A stretch of DNA of 64,000 bases from Typha latifolia (taxonomy: Eukaryota > Streptophyta > Magnoliopsida > Poales > Typhaceae): contig CM034101.1 in NCBI GenBank assembly GCA_019914945.1, positions 15,697,188 through 15,761,187 of the forward strand. The letters are read 5' to 3'. The notes under the pieces are model-generated. The model was not told the origin of the DNA, ran no database searches, and saw only the letters and a list, made by a program, of their open reading frames with translations. Shown here piece after piece: positions 14,846 to 26,640 of the stretch (positions are counted from its first letter, which is position 1; every line of letters begins with the position of its first letter). Made by a program: the position numbers and the translations under genes.

Positions 14846-16639
14846 ATGGACTCCATGGAATCATGCATTCCTCCTGGGTTTAGATTCCATCCGACTGACG
14901 AGGAGCTTGTTGGTTATTATCTTAAGAAAAAAATTGCTTCTCAAAAGATAGATCTTGATGTCATCAGAGACATTGATCTCTACAGAATCGAGCCATGGGA
15001 TCTCCAAGGTTAGAACTTGCAAGTTTGACAATCACTTCTATTGGTCTCTTAAATATCCTACTAGTTATGTAGCATTATAAACTAGTCATTATGATCTTTT
15101 CTCACTTGATTGTTTGTGTTTTGAAGAACGCTGCAGGATTGGGTATGAAGAGCAAAGTGAATGGTACTTCTTCAGTCACAAGGATAGAAAGTATCCTACA
15201 GGGACAAGGACAAACCGAGCGACGATTGCGGGTTTTTGGAAGGCGACAGGGCGAGATAAGGCCGTCCATGACAAGAACAAGCTCATTGGCATGAGAAAGA
15301 CTCTTGTCTTCTACAAAGGGAGAGCACCCAATGGGAAGAAGACTGACTGGATCATGCATGAGTACAGGCTAGAGTCTGAAGAAAATGGACCACCACAGGC
15401 AAGTTCAACAACATGCATTATTACCGCACTTATGCATCCGATCGTGTCTACTTAGGGCGTTTGTAGATGTTGTTGATCGACAAGTACCATAAGTGGGGCA
15501 ACTAAAGTTTGGTAGACAATTACTGTAGATCCATGCAGTACAAGTAGATTAAAAGGTGAAGCCCTTAGAACATCTTTTATCTTCAGGATAAGACTCTGTT
15601 ACTTTTCTACCTCCTGAATTCTTATACTATTTTAGTTCGTACAGAGAACAACAAATAAGAAAACCAGTCGTTAGAAAAACATTTTTTTTCAAAAAAAAAC
15701 AGAGAGAGAGAGTGAGAGAAAGACCTTTTGAAGTTACACCCTGCCGATGCCCTTGTGCTTACGAAAGACTTGCGTAGAGAATCTTCCAAGAGTTGCGAAC
15801 AGTCTAGTCTCGGAAGAGGAGATGACTAAGTGAACACCGCAATTTTTTTTTTCTCTGTCCCAGTTGCAACATGTGAAAAGCTTCCATCCCACTAAAACTC
15901 AGAAAGAGCACTAGCTTCTGTTTAAAGAAACACCTAGCTTTTGAGCAAGTTTCCTTTGGTCCTCACTTTTGCATGCCTATTCCTTAAACTGTGGTCTATT
16001 AGGTTGTACCATCTTATCAAACTGTTTGAAGTGTCTCCACCTCATTCCAACACCCTTTTCGAGAGAAGAAAACACTTACAAGTTACAAGAGTTACTCTTG
16101 AGTTATGTTGTTTAACTGTTTATCTTCCTCAGGAAGAAGGATGGGTTGTGTGCCGAGCTTTCAAGAAGCGAACGAGCTTCAGCTACTACGGTGAGAGCAG
16201 CCGGATGAGCTCCATCATCGTCGATCCTATTGAATACTTACAGGGGCAACCAAAGGCTCTTGCTTGCAAGCATGAGTCCGAGCTCGACAATCTGAACTTG
16301 TTGAACTCAGACGACTTCATCCAGCTCCCGCAGTTAGAAAGCACCAACCTGCCAATAGCGAAGCAGCCAAGCGAATCATCAAGAGCCTCCGAGATCGGCG
16401 ACGAAGAGCAACTACTGAGAGGACACCATTCTCTTGGCAAGGTGACAGATTGGAGAGCGCTCGACAAGTTCGTCGCTTCACAGTTGAGTCCTGAGGAAAG
16501 ATTCGGAGTTGATCAGGTCGTCGCAAACTACGCTGACCATGATTCTGAAATGGAGCTGATGTTGCTCCAGAGTGGAAGTGGGTTCTTGAGCTCCGGTGGA
16601 TCCGAGCGCGATATAGGCATCTGCATATTTGAGAAATGA
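14846..16639 (+). CDS. NAC transcription factor, VND-like
   Basis: A 313-residue nuclear NAC factor. Exons are 14846-15008, 15127-15398 and 16133-16639. The NAC domain has all subdomains in order: [18 protein letters not shown] (A), [12 protein letters not shown] (B), [20 protein letters not shown] then [10 protein letters not shown] (C), [17 protein letters not shown] then WIMHEYRLE (D) and [13 protein letters not shown] (E). This pattern, especially [13 protein letters not shown], is that of VASCULAR-RELATED NAC-DOMAIN proteins. The tail adds [11 protein letters not shown] and [16 protein letters not shown], which are also VND-like. VND factors switch on secondary wall formation and programmed death in xylem vessels. 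Intron 1 is GT-AG. Intron 2 uses a GC donor (CAG|GCAAGT at 15399). I cannot say which VND paralogue this is. Confidence 0.92.
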
Positions 16640-18472
16640 GTATTCGAGGTCTAAGAAAATTAGCCGCTTTCATTTTTAACTTGATTTATCTATCTTTATC
16701 CTATGATCTATATGTATGTTTGGTATTGTTTACAAGTGGTCGTGGCCCTGTGCAGTGAAGAAAGGAGCTACAAATAGCTCTTTGTGCAGCTTTCTTCTCT
16801 CTCTATCGGCCTATTTGTTGCTGTTTATCTTCTTGTCGAATATGTCTTCCACCATGAATGGAGAACTTGCGTATTAAAACAGAACAAAGTAACGATAGAA
16901 TTAGTACACGCAGATGTGCAATAGGTGGTGGTACGATTACCACTGTTTATTTGTTTTTTTGGCGGGTAGGCAATAATTAGCTGAACATATCGTACTCTCA
17001 GGCATTTCAGCGAACAGGTTACATGCGTTACTCTACCATAAACAGTGAACGACAAAATTACATCACCTCTTTGTGGAAATGTCCAAACTGTATATTTCCA
17101 GCTACATCACCTCATTTCTGACGAATACGAGTAGGGTAGCTCATATTTTACTTGTATTTCGCTCCTTCCGCCCGTGGGTTATTTATGTTCCATGCTCATG
17201 CATGATGCATCCTTGGATCCGTCCTGAGGTTGGTTATATATGATAAGCTTCTTCTCTAAAAGACTTCTATAAAGGCTTCCAAAATTTAAGTGAGGGCCGA
17301 ACATATCCAGTTTTAACCCAGCCCATTCGTATGAAGGTCCACTGGATGACAAGAGTCAAGAGGTACTCGCTTCGGATGAGAGAGAAAAACCCCAACTAAC
17401 AAACTGATTCCCTTTTTTAAAAAAAAAAATCGACAAATGAGTCAACAATAAAATCGCTTTAAAAGTATAATGAAGCCTCGAGCCTGCATAAAAGTTTCAC
17501 TTCTCTTGAATTCCATAGGACAAAGAAACATAACTCTTAAAAGAAAAGGTCTCCCAGCAATACTGCTGTTGAAAAGATATGCACATTGTTATCTCTATGG
17601 TCAAATTAAACGACAATAAATACAATATTTTCTGTATAGGTTTAATTTGCACTTTCAAGTTTCAAGCAACATCACAATAGATATATCATAACAAAATAGA
17701 CGGTTCATGTTGGTCATACTCTGAGGATATAACAAACATGAAGAAGAACTATATAAGACTAAAACAAGCGTACAACAACAAAAAATTTCAATCAAGGAGA
17801 AAGCACTGAATCACGAGTATAAGACTAACTTTGAAGATTGAAAGAACTGAAACCGAATCTTTCCAGCTTGAAGAAAAAATAAGCTGGGAGACATTCTTGT
17901 AATTCCATTTTGTACGGTTCCCTTGCACGATTCCAACAATCCCACATTTATTTAAAGTAGCTATTATTCATATCAATAAGCATGAGATTATAAATATTTC
18001 AAGAAGATCCGCAATAAAGCATTATCATACTATTCAATCAAGACGAACCTGCTACTGAATCAAGAATAGGAGTGCACACCGCATAAGATCGAGAAAGATA
18101 ACAAAGAATTAAAACTCGTCCGAGAAGCGAACTTGATACTATCGCGAGCGCGAAAGCAATCACCCCTTGAGCAGAGCCCAAAGTATCCAGATGAGTTCTA
18201 GAAGTTTTCAGAACAAGGTAGAACGGAAACAAATTGCAATATTTATGAAACGCAGGTTTCCTACAATGAACAAGAAATTCTTCACAGCCATGTCGATTTC
18301 TACAATTTTTATCTATCAAGGAAACTGATAAGCACTAACAACGCCAAAGAGGAACGCGATCGCAGCGATCAGAAATTCCAGCGCAGGAAAGCAGACAAAT
18401 GAGATCGATCAGAAAGAAATGGAAAAGATTCGATCACCAACGCAACTGGCCGGGGGTAGCCCGCGGGGATTG
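16640..18472. other. Intergenic: NAC 3' flank and H3-like 3' flank
   Basis: AT-rich sequence with no supported gene. The first 200 bases should contain the NAC 3'UTR. The 3'UTR of the minus-strand H3-like gene probably lies in the last few hundred bases. Confidence 0.6.
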
Positions 18473-18997
18473 CTAAGCTCTCTCGCCACGGATGCGCCGA
18501 GAGAGCTGGATATCCTTGGTCATGATGGTGACGCGCTTGGCGTGGATGGCGCAGAGATTGGCATCCTCGAACATGCCGATGATGTAGGACTCCGCCGCCT
18601 CCTGGAGAGCGAGCACTGCGTGGCTCTGGAATCGGAGGTCCATCTTGAAGTCCTGCGCGATCTCACGCACCAATCGCTGGAACGGCATCTTGCGGATCAG
18701 CAGCTCAGTCGTCTTCTGGAACTTCCGGATCTCTCGCAGCGCCACCGTGCCGGGACGGAAGCGGTGGGGCCTCTTCAGCCTCCCCAGTTTGGGGTTGGGG
18801 ATCGTCTTCCCGGACCTCGCAGCCTATTGACTCAGAATTAGGTAAGATTAGGGGTTCGATCGGATCGTAGATATAAGAGATCGGAAGCAATAAAGGTCGA
18901 TGGGGAGAGGAAGGATGATCGATACCTTTTGCGCGAGTTCTTTACGGGGAGCCTCGCCTCCGGTGGACTTGCGGGCGGTTTGCTTCGTACGAGCCAT
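18473..18997 (-). CDS. Divergent histone H3 variant A (altered N-terminal tail)
   Basis: A nucleosome core histone of 140 residues; canonical H3 has 135 plus Met. Exons are 18997-18926 and 18823-18473, the intron falling exactly after Lys23. The first exon reads [20 protein letters not shown], so K4 and K9 are kept but K14 is Glu and Q19 is Glu. After A24-A25-R26 the tail departs: [17 protein letters not shown] replaces KSAPATGGVKKPH. It is four residues longer and has no K27-S28. The fold region follows the family ([37 protein letters not shown]). His and Leu at the H87/L90 equivalents match plant H3.3, but Phe precedes RPG as in H3.1. The frame is intact and there is a TATA box about 40 bp upstream (CTATATAAAC, about 19035-19045). 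Plants have gamete-specific H3 variants with similar tail changes, so a germline role is possible but is inference. Confidence 0.9.
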
Positions 18998-19364
18998 GGG
19001 CGACGAGGGAGTGGAATGGAGTGGTCAATTGCATGGGGTAGTTTATATAGAGTGAGGGAAGACCCTAGGATTCGTTTGGCGACGGTTATGGAGTGGGCCC
19101 ACCTCGCCAGCCGTGATCACTAGTGGGAATCGCACGGTCGTGATTGGGTTTTGACAAGCACGCTGTCAAGACACTCTTTAGTCTTTATTCGTTATTTGTA
19201 AATTTCCGTCTCCTTCCATCACTTATTAATAGAATAACAAAAAATTGTATAGATCGAAAATTCTTAAGACAAGTACAAGAAAAGAAACTAAAATCTATCA
19301 ACTAATTACGCCATCGGAGTTCTATCCTGGGAGCTAAGTAAAGATAGAATTTTGTTAATAGGAA
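18998..19364. promoter_or_regulatory. Promoter of H3 variant A and 3' flank of H3 variant B
   Basis: On the minus strand a TATA box CTATATAAAC lies near 19040, about 40 bases before the ATG at 18997. The remainder is AT-rich and separates the two H3 genes by 367 bp. Confidence 0.6.
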
Positions 19365-20338
<974 letters not shown>

Positions 20339-20625
20339 CATCGTCTCTCCCGTCTTTCCTCTCCTTCCCAACCGAAACCTCCGTCTTCGCCGCCACCCCC
20401 ATGGACTGGAAAGAACGAGGCATATTCAAGGCCGACTTCCCAGGACTCAAGAAGGGGGAGATGAAGGTGACGGTGGAGGAGGGCAACGTCCTCCACATCA
20501 GCGTCGAGTGCAATAGTGGCAAGTTTATGTGGGGTTTCCGGTTGCCGGAAAATGCCACCATGGAGAACGGGAAAGGAGCAGGTCAATAAGCCCGAGGTCA
20601 AATCCATCACGATCTCTAGTTAATC
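20339..20625 (+). pseudogene. Class I small heat shock protein (HSP17/18-like) pseudogene
   Basis: The stretch reads like the body of a cytosolic class I small heat shock protein but is shortened. The frame before the first Met gives [15 protein letters not shown], matching the family's [34 protein letters not shown] and [14 protein letters not shown] follow in order. The segment normally between them, containing the W-H-R-V-E-R motif, is missing. After MENGK the frame shifts by one base, and the expected tail [11 protein letters not shown] is found in the new frame. No start region is seen upstream. It is probably a dead copy without chaperone function. Confidence 0.85.
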
Positions 20626-23600
20626 AGAATCTGTCATTTTGAACAAAGCATATCAGCGATTATGGAGCAATCATGGTATATATTAGTGTCCTTTGTATTA
20701 GTATGTGCTTATGTGCAGTTAAATATTTTGTTTTTGAGAGTCGAGAATATTAGTTGTAAGGTATTTTGGTGTGCAAATAAAGCATGGTATTATCTAACTT
20801 ATTTTTGTAAGACTATTTTTCATTTTAGCCGATCACTAGTTAACTGAGTTCAGAGTAATACTAGTTCTTTTAGCTGATTATTGATATGGTTTACATCAAA
20901 TTTTAAAATTGACTGGCTTTGTTATATGCCATTTTCGGATCAACCCGAAGATGGGAGTGTAAAAGTTTAGATTTAGATTTGGATTGGGACTGAGGAGGAT
21001 TAGACTTGGGTTGGGTTTGGGTGAGAACTGAGAAAGAAGAAAGCTTTTGTTTAAGGTGGAGAAAGAAAATAAAAATAAAAAATGAGCTAAGAGGTTAAAG
21101 TGTATTTTGATCATATGTTAAAATAAATTTTATTCTAAGGGCATAGTTATTGTAAATCTCTCACATGTACAACTATGCTATTAAAAAGTTTTGCTCGTTT
21201 CGGAATTAAATTGATTAAATTCAAATACGAGCCAGATTAAAAAATTTAAAAAGTAAGAGCTGAAATCGTAGCTCATGTTTAATGAAATGAATTCGAGCAA
21301 GCTCGTGTCCAGCTCGCTTGGCTTAACGAGCTGAACACGTGTTGATAAAAAATTATTATTATTATTATTATTATATTATCTCTAGAAAATGCACAATAAT
21401 ATCTTAGGCATGAGATGTGATAGTCGATATATCATTGCACACAATATAATATCTAACAAATCAAATCAAATCAAATGAGTGCAAAGTCAATCCAAATAGT
21501 TGAGAAACCTTAAATTTGACCCGGATAGCTTACCGATCAGCAATGTAGTTAATCTTGCTGTGAGCACCCGTTCTACAATGTATTTCTCCTTGTATAAATA
21601 CTTAAAATTTTTTTTATGAAACATAAATTTCTGAATAATATTTTTCTTATCTAGGAATACAATTTCTCATTCTAGAATAACAGCTAAATATTATAATAAC
21701 TATGTTCTAAAATATAAATATTATTTATTAAAATTACATCTTAATACAACACACTAATTCAGTTATTAATTTATTTTTAAATATTTTATATCAAATCAAA
21801 GAGTATTTATAATAATTTCATAAAAAATAAAATATTTTCCCATCTTTTTTTAAATTTATATCACATAAAAAATAATTATTGCTCCTCATTCTAAAACAAT
21901 TTTTTATTTAAAAAATTAATTATTTTAAAATTAAAGTTAATTATAAAATAAACAAGTCCTTAGAAATATAGTGTAGCTGGTGAATATATTCATTGATATA
22001 TATATAAGCCTTGTACGAATCCACTTTCCTGGGTAGAAATTTTTGGCGAACCTAAGAAGCAAAAATCCAAGAGAATCTGCCACCTAGCGAATGAATTATT
22101 ATGATCATCTATCGCTAAGTACAATGGACGTGGTCCAACATAGTCATACTTGCATTTAAGATTTACGATGTTTCATGCATGCGAATCCTAAACATCCAAT
22201 GGGATAGTTCGACAGAAGATAATCTCTGTCCTAGCTGGTCCATTCGGCATATGTCCGAATAAGGACCACATATATTAAAGTAATTCATTGTATCCATCAT
22301 ATAAGTTAACTCTCCAAGCTACTATTTATTCACTGCCTTAATATAAACTTTAGCGAATTGTATGTAATTAATGCTCCGTGGAATATACGTAGCTTTATAC
22401 TCTGGCGTATATATAATATAATGCCTAGTATATATGTAGTAACTACATGGTGGCTCATGCGCCTCATAGTTTTCTCATGAGGTACCACTCAGACATATAT
22501 ACCTAAATTATATTAGCAATATTCTTAGGGTGGCCAAATATTCTTAGGAGGGTTCAGATATTATAAATGCGATTCCACACATAGCAAGACATAGCATTCA
22601 AATTGGCAAATAAATTGTGTGTTTTTTTTTCTGGTACTAGTAATTGCACATTAAGTCTCGTACCTTTATCATCACATGGTGGTGTAAGGCTAATAATGCG
22701 AAGCAACCCGAGGGATAGTAAACCAACTGTACAAGTGAAGGTCTTTATACTATCGTATGTGGAACGATGTGGGCAAATCACAACGTCAGACACACGTTTA
22801 AATAGATAGTAACAACTTCTTCACAATAAGATACATAGAGATCATAAAGTATTTTAATTAAAGAGCACAAATCTTATATATAGCCAACAAGACAACTCGT
22901 TACAGCAAATCCAACAACTGACCACCCAAATAGGTATCCAGCTTAAATGACAGCCGTACACATGCATGGCTTTTATTTAGTAGATAACCTACTCCGCGCT
23001 AAGAAACCCTAGGGTCGACCACAACATGGCAAAGCCTTGATTGGCGAAACAATCGTCCTCTCACAAATATCAATCGGCAGATTTTTATATCATTATCATA
23101 AACTCGAGATAGTCTCGGGAGCCCGCCTATTGTTATTAACTATAAGTTCTCGTGCATTGGACCCACCCAATGTCCTAGAATTCGACCTTGCCTGGCCCAC
23201 GTACGGAAAAATAAATAAATAAATAGGGTAATTTATTTTTTCACCCCTTAAACTATTCTTTTTTTTTTAGGCATACACTAACCCCTAAATTATTAAAAAT
23301 ATCTAACACTTTGTTGTTCATTTATTCCTTCGTTATCTCAAGCTCCTATCTTTCCCTCAGTTGTTGAAGAAGTTACAAAAATGAAGGAGTCTTTGTGGAG
23401 TAACTCAAATCTCAGGGAGGAGGATGAAACAAATATTTGAAAATCTATTGGCTTTTTTTTGTTATAATCTCCTTTTAATTCAATTTTTGTAAAGGTTTTC
23501 TTACATGGGTTGATGCGTGAGGATAAGGAGCTCCATTGGAGTGCTTTAATGGTGGAAGAAAAAAATTGGAGCTAAAATTATTAAGAGAAAAAAAATCTTT

Positions 23601-24683
23601 TGAGGTCTATATGATTGATACGAGGAGATGAGATTATGTTAGCTTTCATTTGAAAATCCAAAATGAGATAGGAGAACGGGTCTGTATGATGCTGCAGATT
23701 GAATTGAAGAATAAAAGGAGAGTTTTTTTTTAATGGAGGTGGGAAATTAAAAATTTTAGAGAATGGCTGGAATGCTGTAGAAATTTGAAAAAGATGATGG
23801 GATCTAAGGGTTTTTTTCATCATTATAAAAGCTTCTTTTGAGTTGCACATGACTTGCACATGCATATTAAGGTATTTATTAATATCTTATTGTCGCGTAA
23901 TCACTTCGGAACAAAATAAATAATAAAATCCTAACAAAAGGGGTCAAATGAGATATTTTTGATAGCTAATGGGGGTCATTGTGTAAAAAAAATTTAGAGC
24001 ATCATTATAGAAAATGATGATAGTTTAGGGGAGTGAAAATTGAATTAATCCAAAATAAATATCTAAGAAGACGTACATATCAATGATTTTAGACAAAATT
24101 TAATTATTATAAAAATAGAATAAATGAGAGTAAATAAATAACTCCACGTGTTTTAAAACATGAGGCTACGAACATGGTAATATATTCTCCTTCTTTTGTC
24201 ACTACTTTAATGGTTCCAAATGAAGACTCCACCAGTGCTATATTATCATGAAAGGAGGATCTCATTGGATGACGAGAGCCATATATGCGCAATGAACACA
24301 GAACATAGAGTTCGAGGTTGGCCGTAGATCGTTTGGTCCATTCAAGCTTGGTTTCAAACTTGTGAATACTAGTGCATAGATGGATGTAATACTCATGCAT
24401 CCGAAGCTCATACATTAGTTCCACTACATATTGATGCATTGAAGTGCTTAATAATACTTCCAACATACGCAACACGTCCAGTAAGAACGATAGAGCCACA
24501 TGAACGCATAGCCATCCATATACCTGGCTTTTTATTGATCGATTAGATGACCAACCCTTACCTGAATTACTAAGAAACCCTAGAGTCGAGCTAGCCTAGA
24601 TAACATGGCAAAGCCTTATTCCATTGCAATAAAGTTACCAACCGACTCACATACAGGGGAGATCAGTACCCAGCAAACTCTAT
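20626..24683. other. Intergenic, with remains of a deleted ADC copy
   Basis: AT-rich spacer without intact genes. Around 21290-21345 is a short GC-richer stretch of agctcg/gagct words as often seen in degenerate plant repeats. From about 22,960 on, the sequence is related to the flanks of the ADC genes downstream. The open frame 24107-24499 (-) lies in ADC 3'-flank sequence that is repeated at about 28,130-28,520 and looks non-coding. Confidence 0.6.
22960..23070 (-). repeat. Scar of a deleted third ADC unit
   Basis: The block 22960-23036 (…AAGAAACCCTAGGGTCGAC… ACATGGCAAAGCCTT) matches the ADC 3' flank at about 24520-24615 and 28545-28640. A few bases later AAACAATCGTCCT matches 26804-26816, and CACAAATATCAATCGGCAG matches 27018-27036; both of these lie in the 5' flank. 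The 3' flank is therefore joined straight to the 5' flank, with the whole coding region missing. Confidence 0.75.
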
Positions 24684-26546
24684 CTAGTTTTTGTACTTCA
24701 CCCCATTGACGTAGGACTTCGTCTCTGGCTTATTTGGGATGAGGTAAGGCATGGTCTCGAACACGTTCTTCACTAGTTTCTGGTCATCTTCATTCCAGTG
24801 CCCTTCCTTCTTGGCAAGCTCACCAATTGCGTCATACATCTTTTCCGGGTCATGCATAAAAGCCCGAAGGTTCTCAGACGCCGTGGCTCCACTATCCAAC
24901 ATTGTGATCTTAAACCCGTCGCTCTCATCACTCTCCACCCTCGCAATAGTCGGGCCTCCGAAGAGGTTATGCCTGTTCCCAAGAGCCTCCTGGTATGCAC
25001 CTGCAAGAAACGTGCCAGCGTAGTAACTCTTATCATTGATATCGTGCAAGAGAAGGGTTTGGCCCCCCCCTATGAACTGGTCGATCTTGCCGTCGCTGTC
25101 GCAGGTGAGGTCGATCAGCGTCGCTTTCTTCGTCGGCCTCTCGTTGAGGCGATGTATGGGCATGATAGGAAACAGCTGCTTGATGCCCCAGAAATCGGGA
25201 GTTAACGAGAAGACGGATAGGTTCATGTGGTAGGCATAGGTCGTCTCATCCGCCGCGGATAACTGCTTCGAAAGCCGCTTGCTCAGCTTAAAGATCTCAA
25301 CGCCGTGCTTCTTCAGCTGGTCTGCATGTGCTAGAGATGAATTATCCTTAGTACGAACAGCTGACCTAAGGTTGCGGTGAAGGGTAACTGGATTTCCAAC
25401 GAGCTCCTCGATCTTCTCCATTAGTTGGGCGGAGTCGAGCGAGTCGCTCGGTTCCTCCACTGCGGAGAGTGCCTCGAGGACAAGGATCGAGTGGTGCGAC
25501 ACCAGTGCACGACCACTCTCACTACAAAGGATTGGATGCTGGACGTTGTTATTGTCGCACACCAACCTCGACGCCTGCACCACCGTCGACGCATATTGTT
25601 CGAGCCCGTACGCCACCGACATATCCGAGTCGCCCGACCGGGTGCCGTCGTAGTCGATTCCAAGGCCACCGCCAATGTCGAGGATACCCATGGGAGCGCC
25701 GTTCTTGACGAGGTTGCAGTAGTAACCGACCGCCTCGCGGACCGCATTGCCGATAATCTCGGTCGTCGGGATCTGAGATCCGATGTGAAAGTGCAATAGC
25801 TTCAGACATTCGACCATGTCTTTCTCCTTCAGCCGGTCCGCCACGGCGTAGATCTGATCCTCGAGGAGCCCGAACTTGCCGTGCTTCCCCGAGGTGGACC
25901 CGAAGTGACCCGGGTTGGTCGTCAACAGCTTGGCACGAATTCCGATGACGGGGGACACGCCGACCTCCTCGCTCGCCTCGATCACCAGGTCGAGCTCCTC
26001 CTCCATTTCTAGCACGATGATCGTGTTCAGCCCAATGGCGCGCGCAAGGAGCGCGAGCTTGATGTAGTCCTTGTCCTTGTACCCGTTGCAGACGAGGAAA
26101 GCATCAGGGCTACCATCGATTAAACATTTCATGGCGAGTAGGAGCTCGGGCTTGGACCCGGCCTCGAGCCCGAACCCGTAAGATTTGCCATACGTAACGA
26201 TATCCTCCACCACGACTCGGTTCTGATTCACTTTTACCGGGAAGACGCCTTGATATTTGGAGGTGTAGCCGGTGTACTTGATTGCCTCGGCGAAGGCGGT
26301 GTTGAGGGATTCGAGGCGGTGCTTGAGGACTTCCGGGAACCGGACAATGAGTGGGAACTGGACAGGCTTTCCGATGCTTGCCACCTCTTCTCGCGCCGCA
26401 GCCACCACATCCGCAAGGTCGATCTCTTGCTTGGAAGTGGTTTCGACGCCGTTGATGTTTACAGCGATGTTTCCTTTTGAATTAACAGCGAAGTAGGGCT
26501 CACCCCACCCTCGGATGTTGTAGAGATTTCCAAAGTTGGTCGACAT
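24684..26546 (-). CDS. ADC: Arginine decarboxylase, copy 1
   Basis: The enzyme removes CO2 from arginine to give agmatine, the entry to the plant ADC route to putrescine; it uses pyridoxal phosphate. The gene is a single 620-codon exon, as plant ADCs are intronless. The N-terminal part has YQGVFPVKVNQNR with the cofactor lysine K105. LHFHIGSQIP (251-260) and the glycine loop DIGGGLGIDYDG (290-301) bind cofactor phosphate. CSESGRALVSHHS (341-353) is family-specific, and DLTCDSDGKID carries catalytic Cys482. The usual long N-terminal extension of plant ADCs (some tens of residues before the R-GWG-PYFAVNS motif) is nearly absent; only about 11 residues precede that motif here. It differs from copy 2 at only about nine residues, for example NL/SI at 7-8, Q231R, D243G, D572E and L577H. 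A TATA box and a five-codon upstream ORF precede it. Confidence 0.96.
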   Translation of the reverse strand: MSTNFGNLYNIRGWGEPYFAVNSKGNIAVNINGVETTSKQEIDLADVVAAAREEVASIGKPVQFPLIVRFPEVLKHRLESLNTAFAEAIKYTGYTSKYQGVFPVKVNQNRVVVEDIVTYGKSYGFGLEAGSKPELLLAMKCLIDGSPDAFLVCNGYKDKDYIKLALLARAIGLNTIIVLEMEEELDLVIEASEEVGVSPVIGIRAKLLTTNPGHFGSTSGKHGKFGLLEDQIYAVADRLKEKDMVECLKLLHFHIGSQIPTTEIIGNAVREAVGYYCNLVKNGAPMGILDIGGGLGIDYDGTRSGDSDMSVAYGLEQYASTVVQASRLVCDNNNVQHPILCSESGRALVSHHSILVLEALSAVEEPSDSLDSAQLMEKIEELVGNPVTLHRNLRSAVRTKDNSSLAHADQLKKHGVEIFKLSKRLSKQLSAADETTYAYHMNLSVFSLTPDFWGIKQLFPIMPIHRLNERPTKKATLIDLTCDSDGKIDQFIGGGQTLLLHDINDKSYYAGTFLAGAYQEALGNRHNLFGGPTIARVESDESDGFKITMLDSGATASENLRAFMHDPEKMYDAIGELAKKEGHWNEDDQKLVKNVFETMPYLIPNKPETKSYVNGVKYKN

Positions 26547-26585
26547 TATTTCTCACGATTTCAAAAGTTTAGGATAGAAGAAGGT

Positions 26586-26640
26586 TTATAGAGAGCTGTG
26601 CATGAGAAGGAGGGAATGGCAAGGGATTTATATAGAGCGA
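26586..26640 (-). promoter_or_regulatory. ADC copy 1 core promoter and upstream ORF
   Basis: On the minus strand CTATATAAAT (about 26634-26625) is a TATA box some 80 bases before the ADC start. An upstream ORF follows at 26603-26586: ATG, four codons, TAA (MHSSL). Plant polyamine genes are known for translational control by upstream ORFs. Whether this one lies in the mRNA depends on the start site, but its place after the TATA box makes that likely. Confidence 0.6.

Noticed and set aside
18853..18870. GGTTCGATCGG motif resembling a tRNA T-loop
   Set aside because: There is no acceptor stem, D-loop or anticodon arm around it; it lies in an H3 intron.
24107..24499. 130-codon minus-strand frame downstream of ADC copy 1
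   Set aside because: It lies in duplicated spacer, and the same region of the second unit does not keep the frame.
25425..25799. Plus-strand frames opposite both ADC genes (also at 29449-29823)
   Set aside because: They are preserved in both copies only because the coding strand is nearly identical; no independent motif or start context.
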